Shown here in pieces: positions 53,008-61,055 of a stretch of DNA of 64,000 nucleotides. The notes under the pieces were generated by a model that was given only the letters and a program-made list of their open reading frames with translations, did no database searches and was not told the DNA's origin. This DNA comes from Acidovorax sp. Root219 (GTDB lineage: Bacteria > Pseudomonadota > Gammaproteobacteria > Burkholderiales > Burkholderiaceae_C), in the NCBI RefSeq assembly GCF_001428665.1, contig NZ_LMIJ01000030.1:213195-277194 (forward strand). The letters are read 5' to 3'. Position 1 is the stretch's first letter, and each line of letters opens with the position of its first letter. Made by a program: the position numbers and the translations under genes.

Positions 53008-53859
53008 TTACAGCACCAGCCGACGGCAAATTTCGAGCGTGGCGGCACTCTGGTTCATGGTGTAGAAGTGCAGCGCCGGCACGCCCTCACTGCGCAATTT
53101 GTCGCACAGATCCGTCACCACGTCGAGGCCAAAGGCCTTGATGCTGGCCGTGTCGTCGCCGAAGGCCTGCAGACGCAAGCGAATCCATCGCGGGATCTCG
53201 GCGCCGCAGGCATCTGAGAAGCGCATGAGCTGGGTGGAACTGGTGATCGGCATGATGCCGGGCACCACCGGAATGCTGGCCCCCAGGCGCTGCACGTCGT
53301 CCACGAAGCGAAAATAGGCATCCGCGTTGTAGAAATACTGGGTAATGGCCGCGTCGGCACCCGCCTGCACCTTGGCCAGGTAGGCCTTGAGGTCGGCTTC
53401 CGGCGAGCGCGCCTGGGGGTGCACCTCGGGGTAGGCGGCCACTTCGATGTGAAAGTCGCGCCCCGTCTCGGCCCGGATGAAGGCCACGAGGTCGCTGGCA
53501 TACTGGAACTCGCCACCCGCGCCATAGCCGCTGGGCAGGTCGCCGCGCAGCGCCACCAGGCGCTTGACGCCCATGGCCTTGAGTTGGGCCAGCTCTTGGC
53601 GCACCGATTCGCGCGTGGCGCCGATGCACGAGAAATGCGATGCCGCAGGCACGCCTTCGGCCAGGATCTCGCGCACGGCACCGAAGGTGCCTTCCTGGGT
53701 GGAGCCGCCCGCACCGTAGGTGACGGAGCAGAACTCGGGGCTCAGCGCATACAACTGCTGGCGCTCGGCGCGCAGCTTGTCAGCGCCTGCCTGCGTCTTG
53801 GTGGGAAAGAATTCGAGACTTACCGGAAACCCGGTGGCCTGCGCCTTGGCAGCATTCAT
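53008..53859 (-). CDS. metF: 5,10-methylenetetrahydrofolate reductase
   Basis: A 283-residue FAD-dependent TIM barrel. FPVSLEFFPTKT at the start, SVTYGAGGSTQEGT, GVKRLVALRGDLPSG and TQYFYNADAYFRFVDD are diagnostic. It reduces methylene-THF to methyl-THF, the methyl donor for methionine synthesis. The start overlaps the tlyA stop (ATGA), and both lie downstream of ahcY and its SAH riboswitch, so metF probably rises when SAH builds up. Confidence 0.97.
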   Translation of the reverse strand: MNAAKAQATGFPVSLEFFPTKTQAGADKLRAERQQLYALSPEFCSVTYGAGGSTQEGTFGAVREILAEGVPAASHFSCIGATRESVRQELAQLKAMGVKRLVALRGDLPSGYGAGGEFQYASDLVAFIRAETGRDFHIEVAAYPEVHPQARSPEADLKAYLAKVQAGADAAITQYFYNADAYFRFVDDVQRLGASIPVVPGIMPITSSTQLMRFSDACGAEIPRWIRLRLQAFGDDTASIKAFGLDVVTDLCDKLRSEGVPALHFYTMNQSAATLEICRRLVL

Positions 53860-54848
53860 GCGGCCCTCCTGGCAAAAACAAAGAATTCACGGTTGCCATC
53901 ACCCCCGCTGATGGGGCTGTCCAGCCAGGCCTGCACCGAGAGACCCAGGCCGGCACAGCAGTCGCGGATGCGCTGCTCGACCACCGCGTACAGGGATTCA
54001 TCGCGCACGATGCCGCCCTTTCCCACCTGGCCGGGCTGCAGTTCGAACTGCGGTTTGACCAGCATCAGCAACTGACCATCCGGCGCGAGCAGTGGCACCA
54101 GCGCGGGCAGCACCAGCGTGAGCGAGATGAACGACAGGTCGCCCACCACCAGGCTGAAGCTGGGGGTGGTGTCCACCTGCTCGTAACCCGCACGGCGGCG
54201 CAGCCCGGATCGGGGCGTGGGCTCCTGGCCTGCCGGAGCAGCACCCTTGGCAGCGTCCGCCTCGATATCGTCGTCGCTCACATCGTCGCTGTCGTCGTAG
54301 TCGGTGACCTCGCCATCGCCCGACATCCAGCGGTACGGGTTTTCGGGCTGCACATCGTCGTCTGCCACCGCGCCGCCCACCGGGTCCGAGATCGCCTGCT
54401 CGCAGGCCTCCTTGAGCACCTGCGCGGTGATCGATCGCGCGTTCAGCCCTTCCACACAGACCACGCGCACGTCGCTGCGCAGGCTCTCGTGCAACTGGGC
54501 CTGGCCCACGTCCACGCCGATCACCTGCACCGCGCCCTGCTGCAGCAGACAGTCGGTGAAACCGCCGGTGCTCTGGCCCACGTCCAGGCAGCGCAGCCCG
54601 GTGACGGACAGGCCCACCGCCTTGAGCGCGCCTTCGAGCTTGAGCCCGCCGCGCGAGATGTATTTCACCTCCGCGTCATCGAGCAGCCGCAACTCGGCCA
54701 CCGATGGAATCTCGTCACCGTTCTTGGCCACCTTCTGCCAGGGCGACAGCGGCGACAGGCGCCACTCCACCCCTGCAGTGATCAGGCGCTGTGCCTGCGA
54801 CCGTGTGGTCGCATGGCCGGATTCCACCAAAAAAACATCTGCGCGCAT
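53856..54848 (-). CDS. tlyA: TlyA-family rRNA methyltransferase with acidic insertion
   Basis: A 330-residue protein. An N-terminal S4 RNA-binding domain (MRADVFLVESGHATTRSQAQ) and an FtsJ-like Rossmann domain (LDVGQSTGGFTDCLLQ; LVVGDLSFISLTLVLPAL; VKPQFEL) are typical of TlyA 2'-O-methyltransferases, usually 250-270 residues long. Here residues 152-228 are an extra segment, very acidic in its middle (DYDDSDDVSDDDIEAD), inserted between the SAM-binding half and the catalytic Asp strand. Codon use is normal and both halves are intact. Coupled to metF downstream and behind ahcY, so it is in an SAH-linked unit. Confidence 0.88.
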   Translation of the reverse strand: MRADVFLVESGHATTRSQAQRLITAGVEWRLSPLSPWQKVAKNGDEIPSVAELRLLDDAEVKYISRGGLKLEGALKAVGLSVTGLRCLDVGQSTGGFTDCLLQQGAVQVIGVDVGQAQLHESLRSDVRVVCVEGLNARSITAQVLKEACEQAISDPVGGAVADDDVQPENPYRWMSGDGEVTDYDDSDDVSDDDIEADAAKGAAPAGQEPTPRSGLRRRAGYEQVDTTPSFSLVVGDLSFISLTLVLPALVPLLAPDGQLLMLVKPQFELQPGQVGKGGIVRDESLYAVVEQRIRDCCAGLGLSVQAWLDSPISGGDGNREFFVFARRAA

Positions 54849-54957
54849 GCGTCACTCTCTCACCCGAGGGCAATGGATTTCAGGGCCTCGAGGGCAGGAA
54901 GTCGTTCGCCGCCGGCGCCCCTCCCTTGAGAAGAAGAGCGCCAGCGGCAGCAACCGA

Positions 54958-56391
54958 TCAGTAGCGGTAGGTGTCAGGCTTGTAAGGGCCTTGCTTGGAC
55001 ACGCCGATGTAGGCGGCCTGATCGTCGGACAGCTCGGTCAGCATGGCGCCGACCTTCTTCAGGTGCAGGCGGGCCACCTTTTCGTCGAGGTGCTTGGGCA
55101 GCACGTAGACCTGGCCGTTTTCGTAGCGGTCCTTGTGCATGAACAGCTCGATCTGGGCGATGGTCTGGTTGGCAAACGAGCTGGACATCACGAAGCTCGG
55201 GTGGCCCGTGCCGCAGCCCAGGTTCACCAGGCGGCCCTTGGCCAGCAGGATGATGCGCTTGCCGTCCGGGAAGATCACGTGGTCCACCTGGGGCTTGATC
55301 TCTTCCCACTCGTACTGTTCGAGCGACGCGACCTGGATCTCGTTGTCGAAGTGGCCGATGTTGCAGACGATGGCCTGGTCCTTCATGGCCTTCATGTGGT
55401 CATGGGTGATCACGTCCTTGTTGCCGGTGGTGGTGACGAAGATGTCGGCCTTGTCGGCGGCGTACTCCATGGTCACGACCTTGTAGCCTTCCATCGCCGC
55501 CTGCAGGGCGTTGATGGGGTCGATCTCGGTCACCCAGACCTGGGCCGACAGGGCACGCAGGGCCTGGGCGCTGCCCTTGCCCACGTCGCCGTAGCCGGCC
55601 ACGCAGGCCACCTTGCCGGCGATCATCACGTCGGTGGCGCGCTTGATGCCGTCCACCAGCGACTCACGGCAGCCGTACAGGTTGTCGAACTTGCTCTTGG
55701 TCACCGAGTCGTTGACGTTGATCGCGCGGAACAGCAGCGTGCCCTTGGCCGACATTTCCTTCAGGCGGTGCACGCCCGTGGTGGTCTCTTCGGTCACGCC
55801 GATGATCTGGGCGCTCTTGCGGGTGTACCAGGTCGGATCCACGGCCAGCTTGGCCTTGATGGAGGCGTACAGGCAGGTTTCTTCTTCGCTGGTGGGGTTG
55901 TCCAGCAGCGAGGCATCCTTCTCGGCGCGCTGGCCCAGGTGCATCAGCAGCGTGGCGTCGCCGCCGTCGTCCAGAATCAGGTTGGGGCCTTCGCCTTCGC
56001 TGCCGGCAGGCCCGAAGTCGAAGATGCGGTGGGTGTAGTCCCAGTATTCGGCCAGGGTTTCGCCCTTGATGGCGAACACGGGCGTGCCGTTGGCGGCAAT
56101 CGCGGCAGCGGCATGGTCCTGCGTGGAGAAGATGTTGCACGATGCCCAGCGCACGTCGGCGCCCAGGGCCTGCAGGGTTTCGATCAGCACGGCGGTCTGG
56201 ATCGTCATGTGCAGGCTGCCGGTGATGCGGGCGCCCTTGAGCGCCTGCTGGGCAGCGAATTCCTCGCGGATGGCCATCAGGCCAGGCATCTCCGTTTCGG
56301 CGATGCGGATCTCTTTGCGGCCCCAGGCGGCCAGGCCGATGTCGGCAATGATGCAGTCGGTGTTGACCGGGGCGTTGACGCGTGCGTTCAT
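54958..56391 (-). CDS. ahcY: S-adenosylhomocysteine hydrolase
   Basis: A 477-residue AhcY. DIGLAAWGRKEIRIAE at the start, GSLHMTIQTAVLIETL, the NAD site VAGYGDVGKGSAQAL, NIGHFDNEIQV and the C-terminal YKPDTYRY are diagnostic. It splits SAH to adenosine and homocysteine, relieving product inhibition of methyltransferases. The ATG at 56391 is chosen; a TTG at 56406 would add five residues. An SAH riboswitch lies in the leader, with tlyA and metF downstream. Confidence 0.98.
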   Translation of the reverse strand: MNARVNAPVNTDCIIADIGLAAWGRKEIRIAETEMPGLMAIREEFAAQQALKGARITGSLHMTIQTAVLIETLQALGADVRWASCNIFSTQDHAAAAIAANGTPVFAIKGETLAEYWDYTHRIFDFGPAGSEGEGPNLILDDGGDATLLMHLGQRAEKDASLLDNPTSEEETCLYASIKAKLAVDPTWYTRKSAQIIGVTEETTTGVHRLKEMSAKGTLLFRAINVNDSVTKSKFDNLYGCRESLVDGIKRATDVMIAGKVACVAGYGDVGKGSAQALRALSAQVWVTEIDPINALQAAMEGYKVVTMEYAADKADIFVTTTGNKDVITHDHMKAMKDQAIVCNIGHFDNEIQVASLEQYEWEEIKPQVDHVIFPDGKRIILLAKGRLVNLGCGTGHPSFVMSSSFANQTIAQIELFMHKDRYENGQVYVLPKHLDEKVARLHLKKVGAMLTELSDDQAAYIGVSKQGPYKPDTYRY

Positions 56392-56467
56392 GATGGTGTG
56401 CTCCAAAGCATGTTTGAAAGACCACGTTCTGCGCGGGGAGAGACGGAAGGCTCACCACACGAGAAGT

Positions 56468-56542
56468 GGATGAGCGTCGTTGCTAGATGACTCCGAGCCT
56501 CACGCCCCGCCAGTGCTGGGGACGCTGCAACGCTCCTCGGAT
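56468..56542 (-). ncRNA. SAH riboswitch in ahcY leader
   Basis: On the minus strand the leader has CCGAGGAGCGTTGCA (from 56540), the pairing strand GAGGCTCGG (to 56493) and the conserved 3' element AACGACGCTCATCC (56481-56468). GAGCGT of the first strand pairs with ACGCTC of the last to give the pseudoknotted fold of the SAH riboswitch. This class turns on ahcY when SAH rises. The aptamer ends about 76 bases before the ahcY ATG, leaving room for the expression platform. Confidence 0.92.
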
Positions 56543-56548
56543 GCGCGC

Positions 56549-56554
56549 ATTATA
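56549..56554 (-). promoter_or_regulatory. -10 element of the ahcY promoter
   Basis: A perfect TATAAT on the minus strand, six bases before the 5' end of the SAH riboswitch, so transcription should start almost at the first aptamer base. The -35 region (about 56572-56577) has no good TTGACA match. Confidence 0.7.
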
Positions 56555-56593
56555 GGGAAAACCGCCCGGCCACGGCTTTCCGGCTGCACACGC

Positions 56594-57685
56594 CTACAGA
56601 ATCACCACGTGGCCCAGTCGCGGGTCGATGCGGCCGGCATGCAGGTCTTGCACCAGCGCCTGCGCCGCCGCAAAACCCTGGTGCTCCTGCACCTGCATCC
56701 AGGGTTGGCGGGCATCGCTGATGCGGTCGATGAAGGCGCGCTGCGCGGCGTTGAACTTCTGGTTCACCAGCTCCGGGCCCCAGTCGGCATTGCGCTTTCG
56801 GATCTGCACCGGCGCGAAGTAGAACGCGGGAGCGGGCCCGGGCAGTGCGGTATCGCGCAGGAAATGCGTGTTCTGGGCCGAGCCGGCATAGCAGTCGTAG
56901 ACCAGCGCATCGCCCAGGTGGTGGTGCACCCGCGCGCGCAGGTCCTCGTCGCCCGAAAAGTCCACGTACAGCGTGGGCACGGCCGTATCCAGCGCCTCCA
57001 GTTCGCCATAGGCCACCGTGCGCTCGTAGCACCCCAGGCCTTGCACAAAGGCGCTGTTGCGGGGCGAAGTGAGTGCCACCCGCTCGATGCCCTCCAGACC
57101 CTGCAGGCAGAACGCGGTGCCGAAGGCCGTCTTGCTCGATGCGCTGGAGAACACCAGGCGCTCTGCACCGAAGAATGCGTTGTCCGCAAGGAAGTCCGCC
57201 AGCATGAACGAGGTGATGAACAGCGGCCGCACCAGCATCTGGTAGTTCTCGTCGTCGGCCCGGTAGGCCGGATCGGCGCTGGTGCGCGTGTACTGGTTGT
57301 AGGCCGAGGTCAGGCCCTGGCGGTGCTCCGCGCCGTCGTAGAAGCCCCGCGCCGTCACGCGCACGGGCTGCATGCGCAGATGGCTGGCAATCGGCCAGTA
57401 GCCGTAGAAGCGCTCGCCCACGGCCACGCCCTCCACGTCGGAAGCCACCACCTCGGCAAAACCCCAGACCGGCATGTGGCCCCAGCCGGCCTCGCCGGTG
57501 GGAAAGAAGTCCCAGTACTTCATGGCATCGCCGAAGGCGGCGTAGGTGATGTTGTTCGTCGTCACGGCCACGCGGTCCACGCGCAGCAGGGCCTCGCCTG
57601 ACTGCAGTGGCGCCAGGGGCGATTGCACGGCGCGGGTGTGATTCAATGCATTCTTGTCGGTCAACAAGCGGGTCTGCATGGTCAT
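56594..57685 (-). CDS. DUF2855 family protein
   Basis: A 363-residue DUF2855 protein. Family blocks are VAVTTNNITYAAFGDAMKYW, GHMPVWGFAEVV, GERFYGYWPIASHLRMQPV and LVFSSASSKTAFGTAF. The pattern resembles the medium-chain reductase fold, but no full nucleotide motif is clear and the function is unknown. ATG 57685 follows GGAGA. It is divergent from a TetR regulator across 78 bp, which likely controls both it and the SDR gene beyond. I infer a role in oxidation or reduction of a small lipid-like compound. Confidence 0.87.
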   Translation of the reverse strand: MTMQTRLLTDKNALNHTRAVQSPLAPLQSGEALLRVDRVAVTTNNITYAAFGDAMKYWDFFPTGEAGWGHMPVWGFAEVVASDVEGVAVGERFYGYWPIASHLRMQPVRVTARGFYDGAEHRQGLTSAYNQYTRTSADPAYRADDENYQMLVRPLFITSFMLADFLADNAFFGAERLVFSSASSKTAFGTAFCLQGLEGIERVALTSPRNSAFVQGLGCYERTVAYGELEALDTAVPTLYVDFSGDEDLRARVHHHLGDALVYDCYAGSAQNTHFLRDTALPGPAPAFYFAPVQIRKRNADWGPELVNQKFNAAQRAFIDRISDARQPWMQVQEHQGFAAAQALVQDLHAGRIDPRLGHVVIL

Positions 57686-57763
57686 GGTGTGTCTCCGGGT
57701 CGGGTGTGAAAATGCGCTGCGGTCACTGTATGGCGCCCTGCCCTGCAGCGGGTTCGGAAACCG

Positions 57764-58414
57764 ATGAAGGCCCCTCCCGCCCGCCCCGCAGCGGCTGCCA
57801 GGCCGTTGAAAAGGCCGCGCCAGGCCCGCGCCCGCTTCACCGTGCAGGCCATCTACGACGCCTTTGTTCGGATTTGGCAGCGCGATGGCTGGGACAGGCT
57901 CACCACGCGCAACGTGGCGCTGGAGACCGGCATCGCCGTGGGCACGCTCTACGACTACTTCCCCAACAAGACCGCCCTGCTCTCGGGCTATGTGCGCCAC
58001 TGCCTCGAAGCCCTGCTCGCGGCCATCGACCGCGAGGCCGTGCAGCCCGCCGGCCTGCGCTGGGAGGAACGCATCCACCACCTGGTGCGCCTGGTCTGCG
58101 GCGTGGATGCGCCCGAGCTGCCCACCTTCCACCCCGACATGCTGGCACTGGAAGCCGCCATGGCCGAGCCGCACCACCACCGCCGCGCCCACGAAGAGCT
58201 GGCTGCGGCCTGGGGCCATGTGTTCGCCGCCTGCACCGACCTGCCCCACCCACCGGGCCCCGACCTCCAGCAGGCCCTGCACCTGTCGGCCTGGGGCGGG
58301 CGCCGCTATGTGCTGCTGCTCCAGCTCGATCCTGCAGCCATGCGGCAATGGGCCGATGGCGTGGAGCAGTTGTGCTGCGCAGCCATCCTGCAGGCCGCGA
58401 ATCCGCCGCGCTGA
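57764..58414 (+). CDS. TetR-family transcriptional regulator
   Basis: A 216-residue TetR protein. After a basic Pro/Ala-rich N-terminus, the helix-turn-helix is at about 38-75 (GWDRLTTRNVALETGIAVGT then LYDYFPNKTALL). The C-terminal half is the usual variable ligand domain. It is divergent from the DUF2855 gene and followed 74 bp later by an SDR dehydrogenase gene, both likely targets. The ligand is unknown. Confidence 0.92.
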   Translation: MKAPPARPAAAARPLKRPRQARARFTVQAIYDAFVRIWQRDGWDRLTTRNVALETGIAVGTLYDYFPNKTALLSGYVRHCLEALLAAIDREAVQPAGLRWEERIHHLVRLVCGVDAPELPTFHPDMLALEAAMAEPHHHRRAHEELAAAWGHVFAACTDLPHPPGPDLQQALHLSAWGGRRYVLLLQLDPAAMRQWADGVEQLCCAAILQAANPPR

Positions 58415-58488
58415 ACCTGTCACCTGCGCGGCTGCTACGCTTGCCGTGGCACTCCACACTGGCGCCCTCACAGAAGAAGGAGCACCCC

Positions 58489-59265
58489 ATGGACCCGAAG
58501 GACAAGGTCATCATCGTCACCGGCGGCGCCAGCGGCATCGGCCGCAGCATCGCGCGGCGCTTTGCACAGGAAGGCGCCCGCGCCGTGGTCGTGGCCGACC
58601 TGCACCTGGACCCAGCCCAGGCCGTGGCCGACGAATTCGGTGGCCTGGCCGTGCGCTGCGACGTTGCGCGCGAAGCCGATATCCAGGCCCTGGTGGCCGC
58701 CACGCGCGAATGCTACGGCCGCGTCGACGCCTACATCTCCAACGCCGGCATTCTGGGCCGCCCGGGCGGCATCGAGCTCGAAGACCCGCTGTGGGACGCC
58801 ATGTGGAACATCCACGGCATGGCCCATGTCTGGGCGGCCCGCGCCGTGGTGCCCGAGATGGTGGAGCGCGGCGAGGGCTTCTTCCTCATCACGGCCTCGG
58901 CGGCCGGGCTGCTGACCATCGTTGAATCCGCCCCCTATGCCGTCACCAAGCATGCGGCCGTGGCCTTTGCCGAGTGGCTGCGCATCGCCTACGGCCGCAA
59001 GGGCGTGGGCGTCGCCTGCCTGTGCCCGCAGTCGGTACAGACCGCGATGGTCACGGGCGATGGCGGCTCGGCCTCGCACGACGGCATCCTGCCGCCCGAG
59101 CAGGTGGCGGGCGACGTGCTGGCCGCCATGCAGGACGGGCGCTTCCTGGTGCTGCCCCACCCCGAGGTGGCGCAGTACTTCCGCAACAAGGGCCAGGACT
59201 ACGAGCGCTGGCTGGGCGGCATGCAGAAGATGTATGCGCGCCACACCCAGGCACAAGTGGCCTGA
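58489..59265 (+). CDS. short-chain dehydrogenase/reductase
   Basis: A 258-residue classical SDR. The cofactor loop is IIVTGGASGIGRSIA, with Asp after the second strand (VVVADLHLD) pointing to NAD preference. ISNAGILG, the catalytic Ser in LITASAAGLL, and Tyr/Lys in YAVTKHA are all present. ATG 58489 follows AAGAAGGAG. It oxidises or reduces an alcohol/ketone pair; the substrate is unknown. Downstream of TetR and probably cotranscribed. Confidence 0.92.
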   Translation: MDPKDKVIIVTGGASGIGRSIARRFAQEGARAVVVADLHLDPAQAVADEFGGLAVRCDVAREADIQALVAATRECYGRVDAYISNAGILGRPGGIELEDPLWDAMWNIHGMAHVWAARAVVPEMVERGEGFFLITASAAGLLTIVESAPYAVTKHAAVAFAEWLRIAYGRKGVGVACLCPQSVQTAMVTGDGGSASHDGILPPEQVAGDVLAAMQDGRFLVLPHPEVAQYFRNKGQDYERWLGGMQKMYARHTQAQVA

Positions 59266-59284
59266 GGGGCTGCCGCAGGGGGAC

Positions 59285-59324
59285 GGGGCGCCGGCCCGGT
59301 AAAATCGGCAGATCCGGGCGCCCC
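59285..59324 (+). promoter_or_regulatory. promoter candidate inside an inverted repeat, prfC leader
   Basis: GGGGCGCC (59285-59292) and GGCGCCCC (59317-59324) flank GTAAAATCGGC, whose TAAAAT (59300-59305) is a plausible -10 for prfC. No good -35 is seen. The repeat could be an operator or a leader hairpin. Confidence 0.35.
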
Positions 59325-59386
59325 ATGGGCAGCCCCACCGATTGCCGCAGCGTGCGTGCTGCCCACCCCTCTCCTGGAATTCCCCT

Positions 59387-61015
59387 GTGTCCTACGCCCC
59401 CGAAACCCGGCGCCGCCGCACCTTTGCCATCATTTCCCACCCCGACGCGGGCAAGACCACGCTGACCGAAAAGCTGCTGCTGTTCTCGGGCGCCATCCAG
59501 ATCGCTGGCGCCGTCAAGGGCCGCAAGGCCAGCCGCCATGCCACGTCGGACTGGATGGAGATCGAAAAGCAGCGCGGCATCTCGGTGGCCTCCTCGGTCA
59601 TGCAGATGCTGTACCGCGAGCACGTGATCAACCTGCTCGACACCCCCGGCCACAAGGACTTCTCGGAAGACACCTACCGCGTGCTCACGGCCGTGGACTC
59701 GGCGCTGATGGTGATCGATGCGGCCAACGGTGTGGAAGCGCAGACGCGCCGCCTGATCGAGGTCTGCCGCCAGCGCGACACGCCCATCATCACCTTCGTG
59801 AACAAGATGGACCGCGAAGTGCGCGACCCGCTGGACATCATGGACGAAGTCGAGCGCGAACTGGGCATGCCCTGCTGCCCCATGACCTGGCCCGTGGGCC
59901 AGGGCAAGGCCTTCGGCGGCATCATCAACCTGCGCACCAAGACCATGACGGTGTTCGAGTCCGGCAGCGAGCGCCGCCCGCAGGACTTCGAGGCCATCCC
60001 GTTGTCGGACGAGACGAACCTGCGCGCGCGCTTCGGCGCCGAGTTCGACGCTGCGCTCGAAAGCATGGAGCTGGCCGTGGGCGCCTCGCCCGCGTGGGAC
60101 CACGAGGCCTTCCTGGCCGGCAAGCTGACGCCCGTGTTCTTCGGCTCCGGGGTGAACAACTTCGGGGTGATGGAGGTGCTCGATGCCCTGGTGGACATGG
60201 CGCCGCCCCCCGGCCCGCGCGTGAGCACGCTGCAGGTGAACAAGCAGCCCGTGGTCAAGACCATCCAGCCTGAGGACGAGGGCTTTGCCGGCGTGGTGTT
60301 CAAGGTGCAGGCCAACATGGACGCCAACCACCGCGACCGCATCGCCTTCGTGCGCGTGGCCTCGGGCCGGTACACCCCGGGCATGAAGCTCAAGGTGCAG
60401 CGCACCGCCAAGGAGCTGCGCCCGACCTCGGTCGTGACCTTCATGTCCCAGCGCCGCGAGGCGGTGGAAGAGGCCTACGCGGGCGACATCATCGGCTTCA
60501 CCACGCACGGAGGCGTGCAGCTCGGGGACACCATCACCGATGGCGCCAACCTGCAGTTCACCGGCCTGCCGTTCTTCGCGCCCGAGCTGTTCATGACCGT
60601 GATCCTCAAGAACCCGCTGCGCACCAAGCAGCTCCAGCAGGGCCTGGCCCAGTTGGGTGAGGAAGGCGCCATCCAGGTCTTCAAGCCCGACGTGGGCGGC
60701 CCCATGCTGCTGGGCGCCGTGGGCCAGCTGCAGTTCGAAGTGGTGCAGCACCGCCTGCGCGCCGAGTACGACGCCGATGTGCGCCTGGAAGGCTGCCAGT
60801 ACACCGGCGCCCGCTGGATCACCGCCGACAGCCCGGCCGACCTGCGCGCCTTCACCGACGCCTACCCCATGCGCCTGTCGCACGACGCTGCCAATGCATT
60901 GGCCTACCTGTGCACCTCGCCCTACGACGTGCGGCTGGCGCAGGAGCGTTTTCCCAAGATCCACTTCCACCCGCTGCGCGAACACGCCGGGCTGAGCCTG
61001 GGCAGCGCGGGCTGA
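59387..61015 (+). CDS. prfC: peptide chain release factor 3
   Basis: A 542-residue GTPase of the RF3 type (E. coli 529). G1 is SHPDAGKTTLTE, G3 is DTPGHKDFSED, G4 is NKMDRE, and ASRHATSDWMEIEKQRGISV is the switch region. It frees RF1/RF2 from the ribosome after termination. The start is taken as GTG 59387 (SYAPETRRRRT follows), which matches the family N-terminus; a TTG at 59342 would add 15 unrelated residues. Confidence 0.97.
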   Translation: MSYAPETRRRRTFAIISHPDAGKTTLTEKLLLFSGAIQIAGAVKGRKASRHATSDWMEIEKQRGISVASSVMQMLYREHVINLLDTPGHKDFSEDTYRVLTAVDSALMVIDAANGVEAQTRRLIEVCRQRDTPIITFVNKMDREVRDPLDIMDEVERELGMPCCPMTWPVGQGKAFGGIINLRTKTMTVFESGSERRPQDFEAIPLSDETNLRARFGAEFDAALESMELAVGASPAWDHEAFLAGKLTPVFFGSGVNNFGVMEVLDALVDMAPPPGPRVSTLQVNKQPVVKTIQPEDEGFAGVVFKVQANMDANHRDRIAFVRVASGRYTPGMKLKVQRTAKELRPTSVVTFMSQRREAVEEAYAGDIIGFTTHGGVQLGDTITDGANLQFTGLPFFAPELFMTVILKNPLRTKQLQQGLAQLGEEGAIQVFKPDVGGPMLLGAVGQLQFEVVQHRLRAEYDADVRLEGCQYTGARWITADSPADLRAFTDAYPMRLSHDAANALAYLCTSPYDVRLAQERFPKIHFHPLREHAGLSLGSAG

Positions 61016-61055
61016 GCCTCTTCCTCCCAGCCATCTCCCGGCCATCGTCCCTCCC

